Assembly: GCF_000176855.2 (NCBI RefSeq)
Contig: NC_015138.1
Location: 4,712,001 to 4,776,000 of the forward strand
Length of the DNA stretch: 64,000 nucleotides
Origin: Paracidovorax avenae ATCC 19860
Lineage (GTDB): Bacteria > Pseudomonadota > Gammaproteobacteria > Burkholderiales > Burkholderiaceae_C
Direction: 5' to 3'
The stretch's first letter is position 1. Each line of letters opens with the position of its first letter. Made by a program: the position numbers and the translations under genes. Below are positions 1-9,615 of the stretch, piece by piece. The notes under the pieces were generated by a model. That model was not told the DNA's origin. It saw only the letters and a program-made list of their open reading frames with translations, and did no database searches.

Positions 1-85
1 GGTCGCATACCAGCCCAGCGCCACGCAGGCATGCAGCGCCAGGCCAGACGATGCAGGGCACGTTCTTGAGTAGGGACAGTTTCAT
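1..85 (-). pseudogene. Partial second copy of the small membrane protein gene (frameshifted, cut by window edge)
   Basis: Bases 1-119 are a near-identical direct repeat of about 475-595, which holds the 5' end of the intact small gene at 141-551. The copy begins with ATG at 85 and reads MKLSLLKNVPCIVW, matching MKLSRLKNVPCIVW. A 2-bp deletion near base 43 (AGGCCAG against AGGCACCAG in the intact copy) then shifts the frame, so the encoded membrane segment is lost. Just upstream (86-119) lie the last ten codons and stop of a DUF6402-type gene (RLAFPIPLEW against RLAFPITLEW), so the duplicated unit was the gene pair. The rest lies outside the window. Confidence 0.7.
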
Positions 86-140
86 CACCACTCCAGCGGG
101 ATCGGGAACGCAAGGCGCGCAGGGCGCTTTGCGTAAGCGG

Positions 141-551
141 TCATTCCGAAGGCTGGGTGCGGGGGCAACTCGGTATCCGCGCCGCCTCCGTGCATTCCGG
201 CGGGATGTTTTCAAACATGACGCTCCCGGCATAGACTGTGTTGAATTGCACGGGCGGATCAAGATGCCAACTGATGTCACCGCCGCCGATGAGATCGACC
301 ACCTCGCTTTCTCCCAGCAGTTCTTTGGGCTCGACCCGGTACAGGCGGAAGATGGCGGGGTACTTTTGGTCGTAATGCACGATGCGCTGCCACAGCGATG
401 CGTGGTAAGTCTCCAGCCGATACACATCGTGGGGGCTGTTGTCGATGGTAAAAAGCGTCGGCCGGGTCGCATACCAGCCCAGCGCCACGCAGGCATGCAG
501 CGCCAGGCACCAGACGATGCAGGGCACGTTCTTGAGTCGGGACAGTTTCAT
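141..551 (-). CDS. Small membrane-anchored protein paired with DUF6402 gene
   Basis: 136 aa, function unknown. Residues about 9-27 form one hydrophobic segment (VPCIVWCLALHACVALGWYA), which suggests an N-terminal membrane anchor with the remainder in the periplasm. The soluble part carries VYRLETYHASLWQRIVHYDQ, LYRVEPKELLGESEVVDL and the end motif FENIPPEC. The start at 551 is chosen because TGATG joins it to the stop of the DUF6402-type gene, which implies translational coupling. A longer reading frame to 713 exists but would overlap that gene extensively. The pairing and the nearby partial duplication resemble accessory toxin/immunity neighbourhoods; that is an inference, because no toxin lies inside the window. 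Confidence 0.7.
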   Translation of the reverse strand: MKLSRLKNVPCIVWCLALHACVALGWYATRPTLFTIDNSPHDVYRLETYHASLWQRIVHYDQKYPAIFRLYRVEPKELLGESEVVDLIGGGDISWHLDPPVQFNTVYAGSVMFENIPPECTEAARIPSCPRTQPSE

Positions 552-1441
552 CACCACTCCAGCGTAATCGGGAACGCAAGGCGCACGCGGTGCACATCGG
601 AGACGACCATGAAATCCCCGCCCCGGCCATGCAGGGCGCGCCATTGCCGGAAATGCCGGTTCTGCACCAGATAGCTCTGGCGGCTCGCGTCGTCGGCATC
701 GGCGTATATCCACTGATCGTCGAGGGGAATGTCCACTACGGACCGGGGGGAACGCTTCACGCCGAGAGGCCCCCAGAAGCCCAGCGGCTGCGACAGGAAG
801 GAATCGTCGTTGAAGTCATAGGAGTCGCGCAGGTAGAAGGCCAACTCGTCGATCGCGATGGATACCTTGCCCGATCCCCTGGGCCCTGCGGGCGTCACCA
901 GGCCCGACACCGCGATCTTGAGCGTCGCCTCGCCCATGGCCCCATAGAAGTCGTCCAGGGGATCGCCGAATCGGCCTACGTTCAGGAAATTCACCTGGCA
1001 GGTGTCGTCCAGGATCTTGGCCGACTGGTTCAGATCGCCGAAACGCCAGGGCCGGATTTGTCCTCCCGTCTGCTGTTCAACACGCTTCTTTAGCTCCACC
1101 ATTCCCGCTGGGCTGTTCCAGCGTGCCTGCAATTGGGACACGGCGGCTTGCACACGGGAGAAGCCCAAGGCCCAGTCCATGGTAACCACGTTTTCTTCCA
1201 GTTGCGAGGCGGGCAACTGGTGTAGCTTGTTTGGCGACTTGCTGATTTTGATCGGCAGGCTGATCGCAAACCCCACGCCCCTGAACCACCGCTCCATCAG
1301 CGCCGCCGCCACCGGCCACCCCAGGCGCGAGCGCATCACGCCCGGAATCTCATCGAGCCGGAAGCGCCGAACCCTGGGCGGCAGTTTCTTTTCGAGTTCC
1401 GCGCGAAGCTCCTCTCTATCGACCTGAACAATAGGATCCAT
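551..1441 (-). CDS. DUF6402 family protein
   Basis: 296 aa, biochemical role unknown. The protein fits my recollection of the DUF6402 family: FRLDEIPGVM followed by GWPVAAALMERWFRG near the N terminus, YDFNDDSFLSQPLGFWG in the middle of the C-terminal half, and GRGGDFMVVSDVHRVRL near the end. No signal peptide or membrane segment is visible. GTG at 1444 and ATG at 1441 are both possible starts; a purine-rich AGAGGGAAGG lies just upstream. It is coupled to the following small membrane protein by TGATG. Family members are often found in T6SS/polymorphic-toxin neighbourhoods, but the window starts too late to test that here. Confidence 0.7.
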   Translation of the reverse strand: MDPIVQVDREELRAELEKKLPPRVRRFRLDEIPGVMRSRLGWPVAAALMERWFRGVGFAISLPIKISKSPNKLHQLPASQLEENVVTMDWALGFSRVQAAVSQLQARWNSPAGMVELKKRVEQQTGGQIRPWRFGDLNQSAKILDDTCQVNFLNVGRFGDPLDDFYGAMGEATLKIAVSGLVTPAGPRGSGKVSIAIDELAFYLRDSYDFNDDSFLSQPLGFWGPLGVKRSPRSVVDIPLDDQWIYADADDASRQSYLVQNRHFRQWRALHGRGGDFMVVSDVHRVRLAFPITLEW

Positions 1442-1804
1442 CACCCTTCCCTCTCCTCGTTTTCGGGGCCGGATTCTCCGGGCAAAAGCGCCCGGGATCG
1501 GAGGGATGGAGCGGCGGCGTGGTGACGGCGTGTAACGGTGCCGGGCAGCCGCGCCGATGGGTGGGATCGGCCATGCCGAGAATCGCTTCTTTCTTCATAG
1601 CAAACTATCGATATTTTTCAGCGGCACGGGGGCAAAATGGCTGGACGCGCTTGGGCACACCCGCGACAGCCGGGGGGACAGCCGGCGCACTCCGCCGCGC
1701 AGCCTGCGATGCAGCACCTCGCCAGCACCGCTGCGCCGAGTTCCGTCGGCGGCTTTCGCATCAAATAGCGAACCATTCAACCCATACGACGACGCTAGGC
1801 TCCC
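1442..1804. other. Divergent intergenic region with repeat relic
   Basis: 363 bp between the divergent DUF6402-type and ybeY genes. It should hold both promoters, but I cannot assign -35/-10 boxes with confidence. A locally AT-richer patch (AAACTATCGATATTTTTCAG, about 1603-1622) stands out. Bases 1702-1745 resemble the right half of the structured repeat found at 2264-2375 and 19618-19722. No convincing gene is seen. Confidence 0.5.
1702..1745. repeat. Half-copy relic of the structured interspersed repeat
   Basis: From GCCTGCGATGC onward, this 44-nt stretch matches the right half of the copies ending at about 2364 and 19716 at roughly 80% identity by eye. The left half is not recognisable, so the hairpin cannot form. 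It looks like a decayed or truncated copy next to ybeY. Confidence 0.5.
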
Positions 1805-2263
1805 ATGGCCCTGAACCAGCTCAACCTTTCACTGCAGTTCGCCCGGTTCGCCGGGGTGCAGGCCCACCGCGACGCGCTGCCCCGCCATGCCGTGGCCCGC
1901 TGGATCCGCCACGCGCTCGCCACCGACGCGGAAATCACCGTGCGCATCGTCGATGCCGAAGAGGGCCAGGCCCTGAACCGCGAGTACCGGCACAAGGACT
2001 ACGCCACCAACGTGCTCACCTTCGACTACGCGCAGGAGCCCGTGGTCATGGCCGACCTGGTGCTTTGCGCCCCCGTGGTCGAGCGCGAGGCCCGCGAGCA
2101 GAACAAGGCGCTGCACGAGCACTACGCCCACCTGCTGGTGCACGGCACCCTGCACGCCCAGGGCTGGGACCACGAGACCAGCGCCGAGGACGCGGACGAG
2201 ATGGAGGCCTACGAGACGGCCATCATGCAGGAGCTGGGCTTCGCCGACCCCTACGCGGATTGA
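1805..2263 (+). CDS. ybeY: Endoribonuclease YbeY (rRNA maturation)
   Basis: 152 aa. YbeY is a single-strand-specific metal-dependent endoribonuclease needed for 16S rRNA 3'-end maturation and 70S ribosome quality control. The signature [12 protein letters not shown] (the H-x3-H-x5-H zinc-binding motif) is present near residue 115, preceded by the family's [16 protein letters not shown] region. Length is normal for the family. The start ATG at 1805 follows the divergent intergenic region. It converges on dtd, and the space between the two stop codons is entirely filled by a structured repeat. The usual neighbours of ybeY in beta-proteobacteria (phoH, corC) are not adjacent, so the locus may be rearranged. 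Confidence 0.96.
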   Translation: MALNQLNLSLQFARFAGVQAHRDALPRHAVARWIRHALATDAEITVRIVDAEEGQALNREYRHKDYATNVLTFDYAQEPVVMADLVLCAPVVEREAREQNKALHEHYAHLLVHGTLHAQGWDHETSAEDADEMEAYETAIMQELGFADPYAD

Positions 2264-2375
2264 GAACGGCCCGCAGAACCCTTCCGGCGTCGTTGCCGCA
2301 TCTTGTCGTACTGCGCGTACTGCCTGCGATGCGACGCCTCGCCGGAACCGCTTCGCTGGGTTCTGCGCGCCGTTC
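2264..2375. repeat. Structured interspersed repeat, copy A (between ybeY and dtd)
   Basis: The repeat begins directly after the ybeY stop and reaches the dtd stop. The outermost arms are GAACGG/CCGTTC; next come GCAGAACCC (2273-2281) and GGGTTCTGC (2358-2366), then TTCCGGCG/CGCCGGAA and a central GTAC/GTAC. The CCC-to-GGG core is 82 nt. Copy B at 19622-19717 has the same core length and keeps the stems while the bases differ in a compensating way. The position suggests a bidirectional transcription stop or mRNA 3'-end stabiliser; there is no T-run. Confidence 0.8.
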
Positions 2376-2830
2376 TAGACCATGCCCGGCGGGGCGATCC
2401 GCAGCGGGATCGTCACCGGCCCGTCGTTGACGAGGTGCACCTGCATCTCGGCCGCGAAGCGCCCGGTCTCCACCACCGGGTGCAGGGCGCGGGCGCGTGC
2501 CACGAAGTGGTCGTAGAGCCGGCGGCCATCGTCCGGCGCGGCCGCCTGCGTGAAGCTCGGCCGGTTGCCGCCGCGCGTGTCCGCCGCCAGGGTGAACTGG
2601 CTCACGAGCAGCAGGCCTCCGCCCGTGTCCTGCACGCTGCGGTTCATCTTGCCCGCTTCGTCGGCGAAGATGCGCAGCTTGAGCAGCTTGTCGAGGAGGC
2701 GATCGGCCTGCGCTTCGGTGTCGCCGCGTTCGGCGCACACCAGCACGAGCAGGCCGGGGCCGATGCGGCCCACGGTGGCTCCGTCGATCTCCACGCGCGC
2801 CTCGCGCACGCGCTGCAGCAGTCCCATCAT
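2375..2830 (-). CDS. dtd: D-aminoacyl-tRNA deacylase
   Basis: 151 aa. Dtd hydrolyses D-aminoacyl (and glycyl) esters from mischarged tRNAs in the cytoplasm, keeping D-amino acids out of protein. The active-site motif [17 protein letters not shown] and the C-terminal NDGPVTI Gly-cisPro motif are both intact, and the length is typical. Start codons at 2830 and 2827 are both available; the one at 2830 overlaps the stop of the upstream cation-efflux gene (ATGATG), which points to an operon with translational coupling. Confidence 0.96.
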   Translation of the reverse strand: MMGLLQRVREARVEIDGATVGRIGPGLLVLVCAERGDTEAQADRLLDKLLKLRIFADEAGKMNRSVQDTGGGLLLVSQFTLAADTRGGNRPSFTQAAAPDDGRRLYDHFVARARALHPVVETGRFAAEMQVHLVNDGPVTIPLRIAPPGMV

Positions 2831-3750
2831 GGGTGCAGGCTCCTGGTTTCGTCGTCTTCCATGGGGGTGGCCACGGCTTCCATGCCCGTGGGCAGCAGTT
2901 CGATGGTGGCGCGCAGCCCGGGCACGGCATCCACCAGCGCCTGCTCCACCGCGCCCCGCAGCCGCGCGGCCTCGGCCAGGCTCCAGTCGCCCGGCACATG
3001 CAGGTGCAGGGACACATGCCGGCGGCGCCCGGCGCGGCGCGTGGCCACGTGGTCGAAATGCACGCCGGGCTGGCGTTGGGTGAAGGCGGCCAGCGCCGCG
3101 TCGATGGCCGCGCGCTCCTGTGGCTCCACGGCCTCGTCCATCAGGCCCTGCGATGCACGCCAGACGAGGCGGGAGCCTTCCCGCATGATGTTCAGCGCCA
3201 CGGCGATCGCCACCACGGGATCGAGCCAGAGCCAGCCCGTGGCCATCACGCCGAGGATGCCCGCCACCACGCCGGCCGACGTCCAGACGTCCGTGATCAG
3301 GTGCCGGGCATCGCCCTCCAGCGCCACGGAGCGGTAGGCCCGCGCCGAGCGCAGCATCATCCAGGCGAGCAGGCCGTTGAGGGCCGAGCTGGCCACCGAC
3401 AGCGCCAGGCCCCAGCCCAGTTGCTCGATGGGTGCGGGCACCAGCAGCCGGTGCACCGAGGCCCAGAGGATGGCCAGCGCAGCCCCCAGCACGAGGATGC
3501 CCTCGAACCCGGAAGAAAAGTATTCGGCCTTGTGGTGGCCGAAGGGATGGTCGCCGTCGGCCGGGCGCTCCGCCACCGCGACCATCATGAGCGCGAACAC
3601 GGCGCCCGCCAGGTTGACGAACGATTCGAGAGCATCCGACAACAGCCCGACGGAGCCGGTCAGATACCAGGCGGCACCCTTGAGGCCGATGGTGGCGAAC
3701 GCCACGCCGACGGAGATCCAGAGCAGCGTGCGCGGTGGCAGGGGCTTCAT
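2827..3750 (-). CDS. Cation diffusion facilitator family transporter
   Basis: 307 aa, an inner-membrane antiporter that exports divalent cations (Zn, Fe, Mn or Co) against protons. Six predicted membrane segments are followed by a C-terminal cytoplasmic domain. The metal site is visible as [15 protein letters not shown] (Asp in helix 2) and [12 protein letters not shown] (His/Asp pair in helix 5), plus [14 protein letters not shown] after helix 2. The start at 3750 ([11 protein letters not shown]) gives the usual CDF length; the longer upstream frame is proline/arginine-rich and not convincing. The gene overlaps dtd and is probably co-transcribed with it. The metal specificity cannot be read from sequence. 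Confidence 0.9.
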   Translation of the reverse strand: MKPLPPRTLLWISVGVAFATIGLKGAAWYLTGSVGLLSDALESFVNLAGAVFALMMVAVAERPADGDHPFGHHKAEYFSSGFEGILVLGAALAILWASVHRLLVPAPIEQLGWGLALSVASSALNGLLAWMMLRSARAYRSVALEGDARHLITDVWTSAGVVAGILGVMATGWLWLDPVVAIAVALNIMREGSRLVWRASQGLMDEAVEPQERAAIDAALAAFTQRQPGVHFDHVATRRAGRRRHVSLHLHVPGDWSLAEAARLRGAVEQALVDAVPGLRATIELLPTGMEAVATPMEDDETRSLHP

Positions 3751-3872
3751 GCGTGGCCTCCGTGGCGGGCGGTGCGGCGCCGGCATGGCGGGAGCGAAGG
3801 GGTCTGGATCATGGCCGTCGGGAAAGACTGCCCGGATTCTGCCCGAGAGGCATGTCATCGGGCCGGCAGCTC

Positions 3873-4700
3873 TCAGGCGTAGAGATCCCCGGCCCGCTGC
3901 CGCGCCGCCCCGGCGGCATCGATGCCGATCGCTTCCACGACCGGGGTCCACACGCCGGCGTAGTCCGGCAGCCGGTCCGGAGCGAAAGCGGTGTGCGGCC
4001 AGTCCGACCCCCACACCATGCGCTGCGGCATGCGGCGCGCCACGCGCTCGATGTGCGCGCGCAGCGCCGTGTAGGGGGCCTGGGCGCGCAGCCGGTACCA
4101 GCCCGACAGCTTCACCCAGGCGCCCAGGCCGGCCAGGCGGTCCAGGTGGTTCCAGGCCGCGTCCTGCACCGGCAGTTCGGCATGCAGGCCTGCCAGGTGG
4201 TCGAGCACGCAGCCCAGGCCGCTGCGCTCGTGCCACTGCGCGATGCGCTCGAGATCGACGGCATGGGCGTACCACTGCACGTGCCAGTCCCGTTCGCGCA
4301 GGCGCGGCGCGAGCGCGTCGAGGTCCTGCGGGCCGTTGCCCACGGGCGACACGAGGTTGAAGCGGATGCCGCGCACGCCGAGGGCATGCATGCGGTCCAG
4401 CTCCGCGTCGGCGATGGAGGGATCGACCACGGCCACGCCCCGGTGCACGCCGGGGCGCACGGCCAGCGCCGCGAGCATCACGCCGTTGTCGGTGCCATAG
4501 ACACTGGGCTGCACCAGCACCAGGCGGCCCACGCCGTGGGCGGCGGCCAGTGCCTCGATGCGCGCGAGCGGCTGGTGTGCCGGACGGTAGTGGCCCGGCT
4601 GCACGGGAGCCCCGGCATCGAACACGTGCACATGCGCATCCCAGCGCCCGGCCTCCGCGGCACCGGGTGCCGGGAAGGAAAGTTCAGCCATGTGGCTCAT
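3873..4700 (-). CDS. Amidohydrolase, 2-pyrone-4,6-dicarboxylate hydrolase-like
   Basis: 275 aa metal-dependent hydrolase of the amidohydrolase_2 (PF04909) type. WDAHVHVFD near the N terminus provides the HxH of the metal/substrate site, and GSDWPHTAF near the C terminus provides the catalytic Asp. The closest well-known relatives are LigI-type pyrone-dicarboxylate lactonases, but the true substrate is unknown. ATG at 4700 overlaps the stop of the upstream solute-binding protein gene (ATGA); a second start at 4691 is possible. It is the last gene of a GntR-Bug-amidohydrolase operon, which suggests it processes whatever compound the Bug protein helps import. Confidence 0.85.
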   Translation of the reverse strand: MSHMAELSFPAPGAAEAGRWDAHVHVFDAGAPVQPGHYRPAHQPLARIEALAAAHGVGRLVLVQPSVYGTDNGVMLAALAVRPGVHRGVAVVDPSIADAELDRMHALGVRGIRFNLVSPVGNGPQDLDALAPRLRERDWHVQWYAHAVDLERIAQWHERSGLGCVLDHLAGLHAELPVQDAAWNHLDRLAGLGAWVKLSGWYRLRAQAPYTALRAHIERVARRMPQRMVWGSDWPHTAFAPDRLPDYAGVWTPVVEAIGIDAAGAARQRAGDLYA

Positions 4701-5722
4701 CCCACCGAAATTCCGCGCTCGCGGACGACCTGGGCCCACTGCGCCTGCTGCGCCTGGATGAACTTCGCGGCGCTCGCCTGCGAGGCATCTGCGAACACGT
4801 CGCCCCCCAGGGCGCGCACCCGCGCCAGCACCTCGGCATCGGCCAGCGCCTTGCGGATGGCGCCCACCAGCGCCTCCCGGGTATCCGCCGGCAGCCCGGC
4901 CGGCGCCAGCACGGGGTTCCACTCCAGCACCTCGTAATGGGGCACGCCCACCTCGGCCATGGTCGGCACGGTGGGCAGCGACCGGGCGCGCACCGGCGCC
5001 GTCACCGCGAGCGCCCGCAGCCTGCCCGACTGGATGTGGCCCAGGGCGGATGCGACGTTGGCGAAGAACAAAGGCACCTGGCCGCCCATCACGTCGTTCA
5101 TGGCCGGGCCGCCGCCGCGGTAGGGAATGTGCGAAAGCTTCACGCCCGCGCGCTGCTCGAACAGGGCGCCGGCCAGATGCTGGGCGGAGCCGTTGCCCGA
5201 CGAGGCATAGGCGATGTCCCCCGGCCGCTCGCGCGCCATGCGGACCACGTCCAGCACCGTGCGCGCCGGGAAGTCCGCCGAGCACACGAGCACGTTCGGG
5301 AAGGTGGCCAGCACCGCCAGCGGCGTGAAGGCCTTGTCGGAGTCGTAGGCCATCTTCGGATAGAGCGACGGATTCACGGCGAACGACGAGGCATCGACCA
5401 GGAGCGTGGCACCGTCCGGCGCCGCGCGCGCCACGAAAGCCCCCGCGATCTGGCCGCTGGCGCCGGGCTTGTTGTCCACCACCACGCCCTGGCCCAGGGC
5501 CTCGCCCAGGCGCGGCGCGATGATGCGGGCCATGAGGTCGGCGCCGCCCCCGGCGGGGTAGGACACCACCAGGGCGACCGGACGGCCGCCTGCGACGGGC
5601 GCGGCCCGGCTGGCGCCCCAGGGAGCGCAGAGCGCGCCGGCCGCGGCGCCGAGCAGGATGCCGCGGCGCGAAAGCCGCCCGGCAGGAACGGGGCCGGCAG
5701 GCGGCAGGGAGGAATCGGTCAT
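4697..5722 (-). CDS. Bug-family tripartite tricarboxylate transporter substrate-binding protein
   Basis: 341 aa periplasmic solute receptor of the Bug/TctC family. The N terminus carries a twin-arginine-like signal (LSRRGILLGAAAGALCAPWG) ending near ASRAAP. Family landmarks include VSYPAGGGADLMARI, VVDNKPGASGQIA and IPYRGGGPAMNDVMGGQV. No TctA/TctB membrane partners lie in the window, which is usual for the expanded Bug paralogues of this lineage. It lies between a GntR regulator and an amidohydrolase, so the ligand is probably a small carboxylate fed to that enzyme. Confidence 0.93.
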   Translation of the reverse strand: MTDSSLPPAGPVPAGRLSRRGILLGAAAGALCAPWGASRAAPVAGGRPVALVVSYPAGGGADLMARIIAPRLGEALGQGVVVDNKPGASGQIAGAFVARAAPDGATLLVDASSFAVNPSLYPKMAYDSDKAFTPLAVLATFPNVLVCSADFPARTVLDVVRMARERPGDIAYASSGNGSAQHLAGALFEQRAGVKLSHIPYRGGGPAMNDVMGGQVPLFFANVASALGHIQSGRLRALAVTAPVRARSLPTVPTMAEVGVPHYEVLEWNPVLAPAGLPADTREALVGAIRKALADAEVLARVRALGGDVFADASQASAAKFIQAQQAQWAQVVRERGISVG

Positions 5723-5745
5723 GGGGACAGTCTCCGGAAGGTGTG

Positions 5746-6486
5746 TCACACGAGCGTGACGGTGTAATGGAATGCGTGGGCATCGCCGCGCGTGGCGCGC
5801 CACTCCACGCAGCGGCCCGACAGGTCCATGGCGCGCCGCGTGACGAGGGCGCAGGGGTGGCCGGCCTGCAGGCCGAGCGCCTGCGCCTGCGGCGCGGTGA
5901 GGGCGGCGAAGCCGATCTCGTCCACCGCGCGGTGCACGTGCACGCCCAGCCGGGATGCATAGAAGGGATAGAGCAGGTCGCCCCATTCCTGCGGATCGCC
6001 CTCCTCCAGCGCCCCGAAGAGATCCAGCGGCAGCCAGATCCGCTCCAGCAGGCAGGGCTCGCCATCGACCAGCCGCAGGCGCTGCAGGCGCAGCGCGCTC
6101 TCGCCGGCGGCCAGGCCCAGGGCGCGGGCCACGGCACCGGGCGGCTCGGCGCGCTGGCGCGACAGGATGCGCGAGGCCGGCACGCCCGCCGGTCCTTCGC
6201 CGAAGCGGAAGAAACGCAGCATCGACGCACCCGCGATACCGCTGCGCACGAAGGTTCCGCGCCCATGGATGCGCTCGATCAGCCCCTGCTCCACCAGCAG
6301 TTCCAGGGCGCGGCGCAGGGTGCCCAGCGCCACGCCGTGCTCGGCCGCCAGGGCCTGCTCGGCCGGCAGCGAGGAGCCGGGGGGCCATTCGCCCCGCACC
6401 ACGCGGCGGCGCAGGGTTTCCGCGAGCGCCGCATACCGCGCGACGCCCGGCTGGCCAGCGGCATCCAGCGCGATCACTTCAGACAT
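5746..6486 (-). CDS. GntR/HutC-type transcriptional regulator with UTRA domain
   Basis: 246 aa. Residues about 15-80 form a GntR winged helix (LRRRVVRGEWPPGSSLPAEQ, then GVALGTLRRALELLVEQGLIERIHGRGTFV); the rest is a UTRA ligand-sensing domain typical of HutC-subfamily members. ATG at 6486 is preferred over 6489 because AGAGGAG then lies at a suitable distance. A TCTAG-4-CTAGA palindrome immediately upstream (6497-6510) suggests autoregulation. The gene heads the operon with the Bug protein and the amidohydrolase and most likely senses their substrate. Confidence 0.9.
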   Translation of the reverse strand: MSEVIALDAAGQPGVARYAALAETLRRRVVRGEWPPGSSLPAEQALAAEHGVALGTLRRALELLVEQGLIERIHGRGTFVRSGIAGASMLRFFRFGEGPAGVPASRILSRQRAEPPGAVARALGLAAGESALRLQRLRLVDGEPCLLERIWLPLDLFGALEEGDPQEWGDLLYPFYASRLGVHVHRAVDEIGFAALTAPQAQALGLQAGHPCALVTRRAMDLSGRCVEWRATRGDAHAFHYTVTLV

Positions 6487-6496
6487 CATCTACTCC

Positions 6497-6510
6497 TCTA
6501 GATGACTAGA
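6497..6510. promoter_or_regulatory. Candidate GntR operator
   Basis: TCTAGATGACTAGA has perfect 5-bp arms around a 4-nt centre and is followed by a further CTAGA/TCTA half-match at 6506-6515. It lies directly upstream of the GntR gene's ribosome-binding site, where autoregulatory sites of this family are often found. Binding is inferred. Confidence 0.45.
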
Positions 6511-6603
6511 AGTCTAAGTGGATTGCCCGCTTCCCGAAGCAGTGCAAACCCTCACAGGCCCGGCGGCCGCCCCCAAGGCGCCACGCCAGGGGTGCGGCAC
6601 CCG

Positions 6604-8040
<1,437 letters not shown>

Positions 8041-8105
8041 CGCCCGATTATCCCGGCCCGGCCCTTTCCCGGGCACGCCATGCGGCGGGCGTGGACAATA
8101 CGCCC

Positions 8106-9587
8106 ATGGCCCAGATTCCAGAATTCACAGAGCCCACCTTCCACACCGATCCCGCCGACGCGCTGGCCCAGGTCCAGCGCATCTACCAGGAGCAGATCGG
8201 CCACCTGAGAAACGCCATGCAGCGCTTCGTGGCCGGCGAGACGCCGAACGGCCACGTGCGGGCGTTCTATCCCTTCGTGCGGGTGCAGACCACCACGGTG
8301 GCGCGCGCGGCCACGCAGCTGGCCTACGGATTCGTGGAAGGACCGGGACGCTACGAGACCACCCTCACCCGCCCCGACCTGTTCGCGCGCTACTACGCCG
8401 AACAGTTCCGGCTGCTGCGCGCCAGCCACAACGTCGAACTGGAGGTGGGCATCAGCAACCAGCCCATCCCCATCCACTTCTCGTTCGCCGAACACGACCA
8501 CATCGAGGGCACCCTGTCGGCCCAGCGCCGCATGCTCATGCGCGACGTGTTCGACCTGCCCGACCTCGCCGCCATGGACGACGGCATCGCCAACGGCACC
8601 TGGGAGCCGCGCGCGGGCGAGGCGCAGCCGCTGTCGCTGTTCACCGCGCCGCGCGTGGATTATTCGCTGCACCGCCTGCGCCACTACACGGGCACCGCGC
8701 CCGAGTGGTTCCAGAACTTCGTGCTGTTCACGAACTACCAGTTCTACATCGATGAATTCGTGCGCCTTGGCCATGCCGAGATGGCAAACCCCGACAGCGA
8801 ATACGTCGCCTTCATCGAGCCCGGCAACGTGGTCACGCGCCGCACCGGCCTGCCCGCCGAGGCGGGCGACGACCTCGGCTCCCCGCCGCCGCGCCTGCCG
8901 CAGATGCCCGCCTACCACCTCGTGCGCGCCGACCGCAGCGGCACCAGCATGGTGAACATCGGCGTGGGCCCGTCCAACGCCAAGACCATCACCGACCACA
9001 TCGCCGTGCTGCGGCCGCACGCCTGGATGATGCTGGGCCACTGCGCGGGCCTGCGCAACAGCCAGCAGCTGGGCGACTACGTGCTGGCGCATGCCTACGT
9101 GCGCGAGGACCACGTGCTCGACGAGGAACTGCCCCTGTGGGTGCCGATCCCCGCGCTGGCCGAGATCCAGCTCGCGCTGCAGCAGGCGGTGGCGGACGTG
9201 ACCCAGGTGCCCGAGGACCAGCTCAAGCGCATCATGCGCACCGGCACCGTGGCCAGCACCGACAACCGCAACTGGGAGCTGCTGCCCGACAACATGCCCC
9301 AGCGGCGCTTCAGCCAGAGCCGCGCCGTGGCGCTGGACATGGAAAGCGCCACCATCGCCGCCAACGGCTTCCGCTTCCGCGTGCCCTACGGTACGCTGCT
9401 GTGCGTGTCCGACAAGCCGCTGCACGGCGAGATCAAGCTGCCGGGCATGGCCAACCACTTCTACCGCGAGCGCGTGGACCAGCATCTGCGCATCGGCATG
9501 CGCGCCATCGACATCCTGCGTGCCGGCGGCGTGAGCCGGCTGCACAGCCGCAAGCTGCGCAGCTTCGCGGAAGTCGCCTTCCAGTAG
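8106..9587 (+). CDS. amn: AMP nucleosidase
   Basis: 493 aa, the usual length for bacterial Amn. The enzyme splits AMP into adenine and ribose 5-phosphate and helps control the adenylate pool. Family regions seen include FYPFVRVQTTT, NIGVGPSNAKTITDHIAVLRPHAW in the nucleoside-phosphorylase-like C-terminal half, and ALDMESATIAANGFRFRVPYG around the catalytic site. The start at 8106 begins MAQIPEFTEP; longer frames upstream run into the dbpA promoter region. The diguanylate cyclase gene follows after 28 bp and may be co-transcribed. Confidence 0.95.
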   Translation: MAQIPEFTEPTFHTDPADALAQVQRIYQEQIGHLRNAMQRFVAGETPNGHVRAFYPFVRVQTTTVARAATQLAYGFVEGPGRYETTLTRPDLFARYYAEQFRLLRASHNVELEVGISNQPIPIHFSFAEHDHIEGTLSAQRRMLMRDVFDLPDLAAMDDGIANGTWEPRAGEAQPLSLFTAPRVDYSLHRLRHYTGTAPEWFQNFVLFTNYQFYIDEFVRLGHAEMANPDSEYVAFIEPGNVVTRRTGLPAEAGDDLGSPPPRLPQMPAYHLVRADRSGTSMVNIGVGPSNAKTITDHIAVLRPHAWMMLGHCAGLRNSQQLGDYVLAHAYVREDHVLDEELPLWVPIPALAEIQLALQQAVADVTQVPEDQLKRIMRTGTVASTDNRNWELLPDNMPQRRFSQSRAVALDMESATIAANGFRFRVPYGTLLCVSDKPLHGEIKLPGMANHFYRERVDQHLRIGMRAIDILRAGGVSRLHSRKLRSFAEVAFQ

Positions 9588-9615
9588 CGGAGCGCCGCGG
9601 CGCCGACAACGCACG

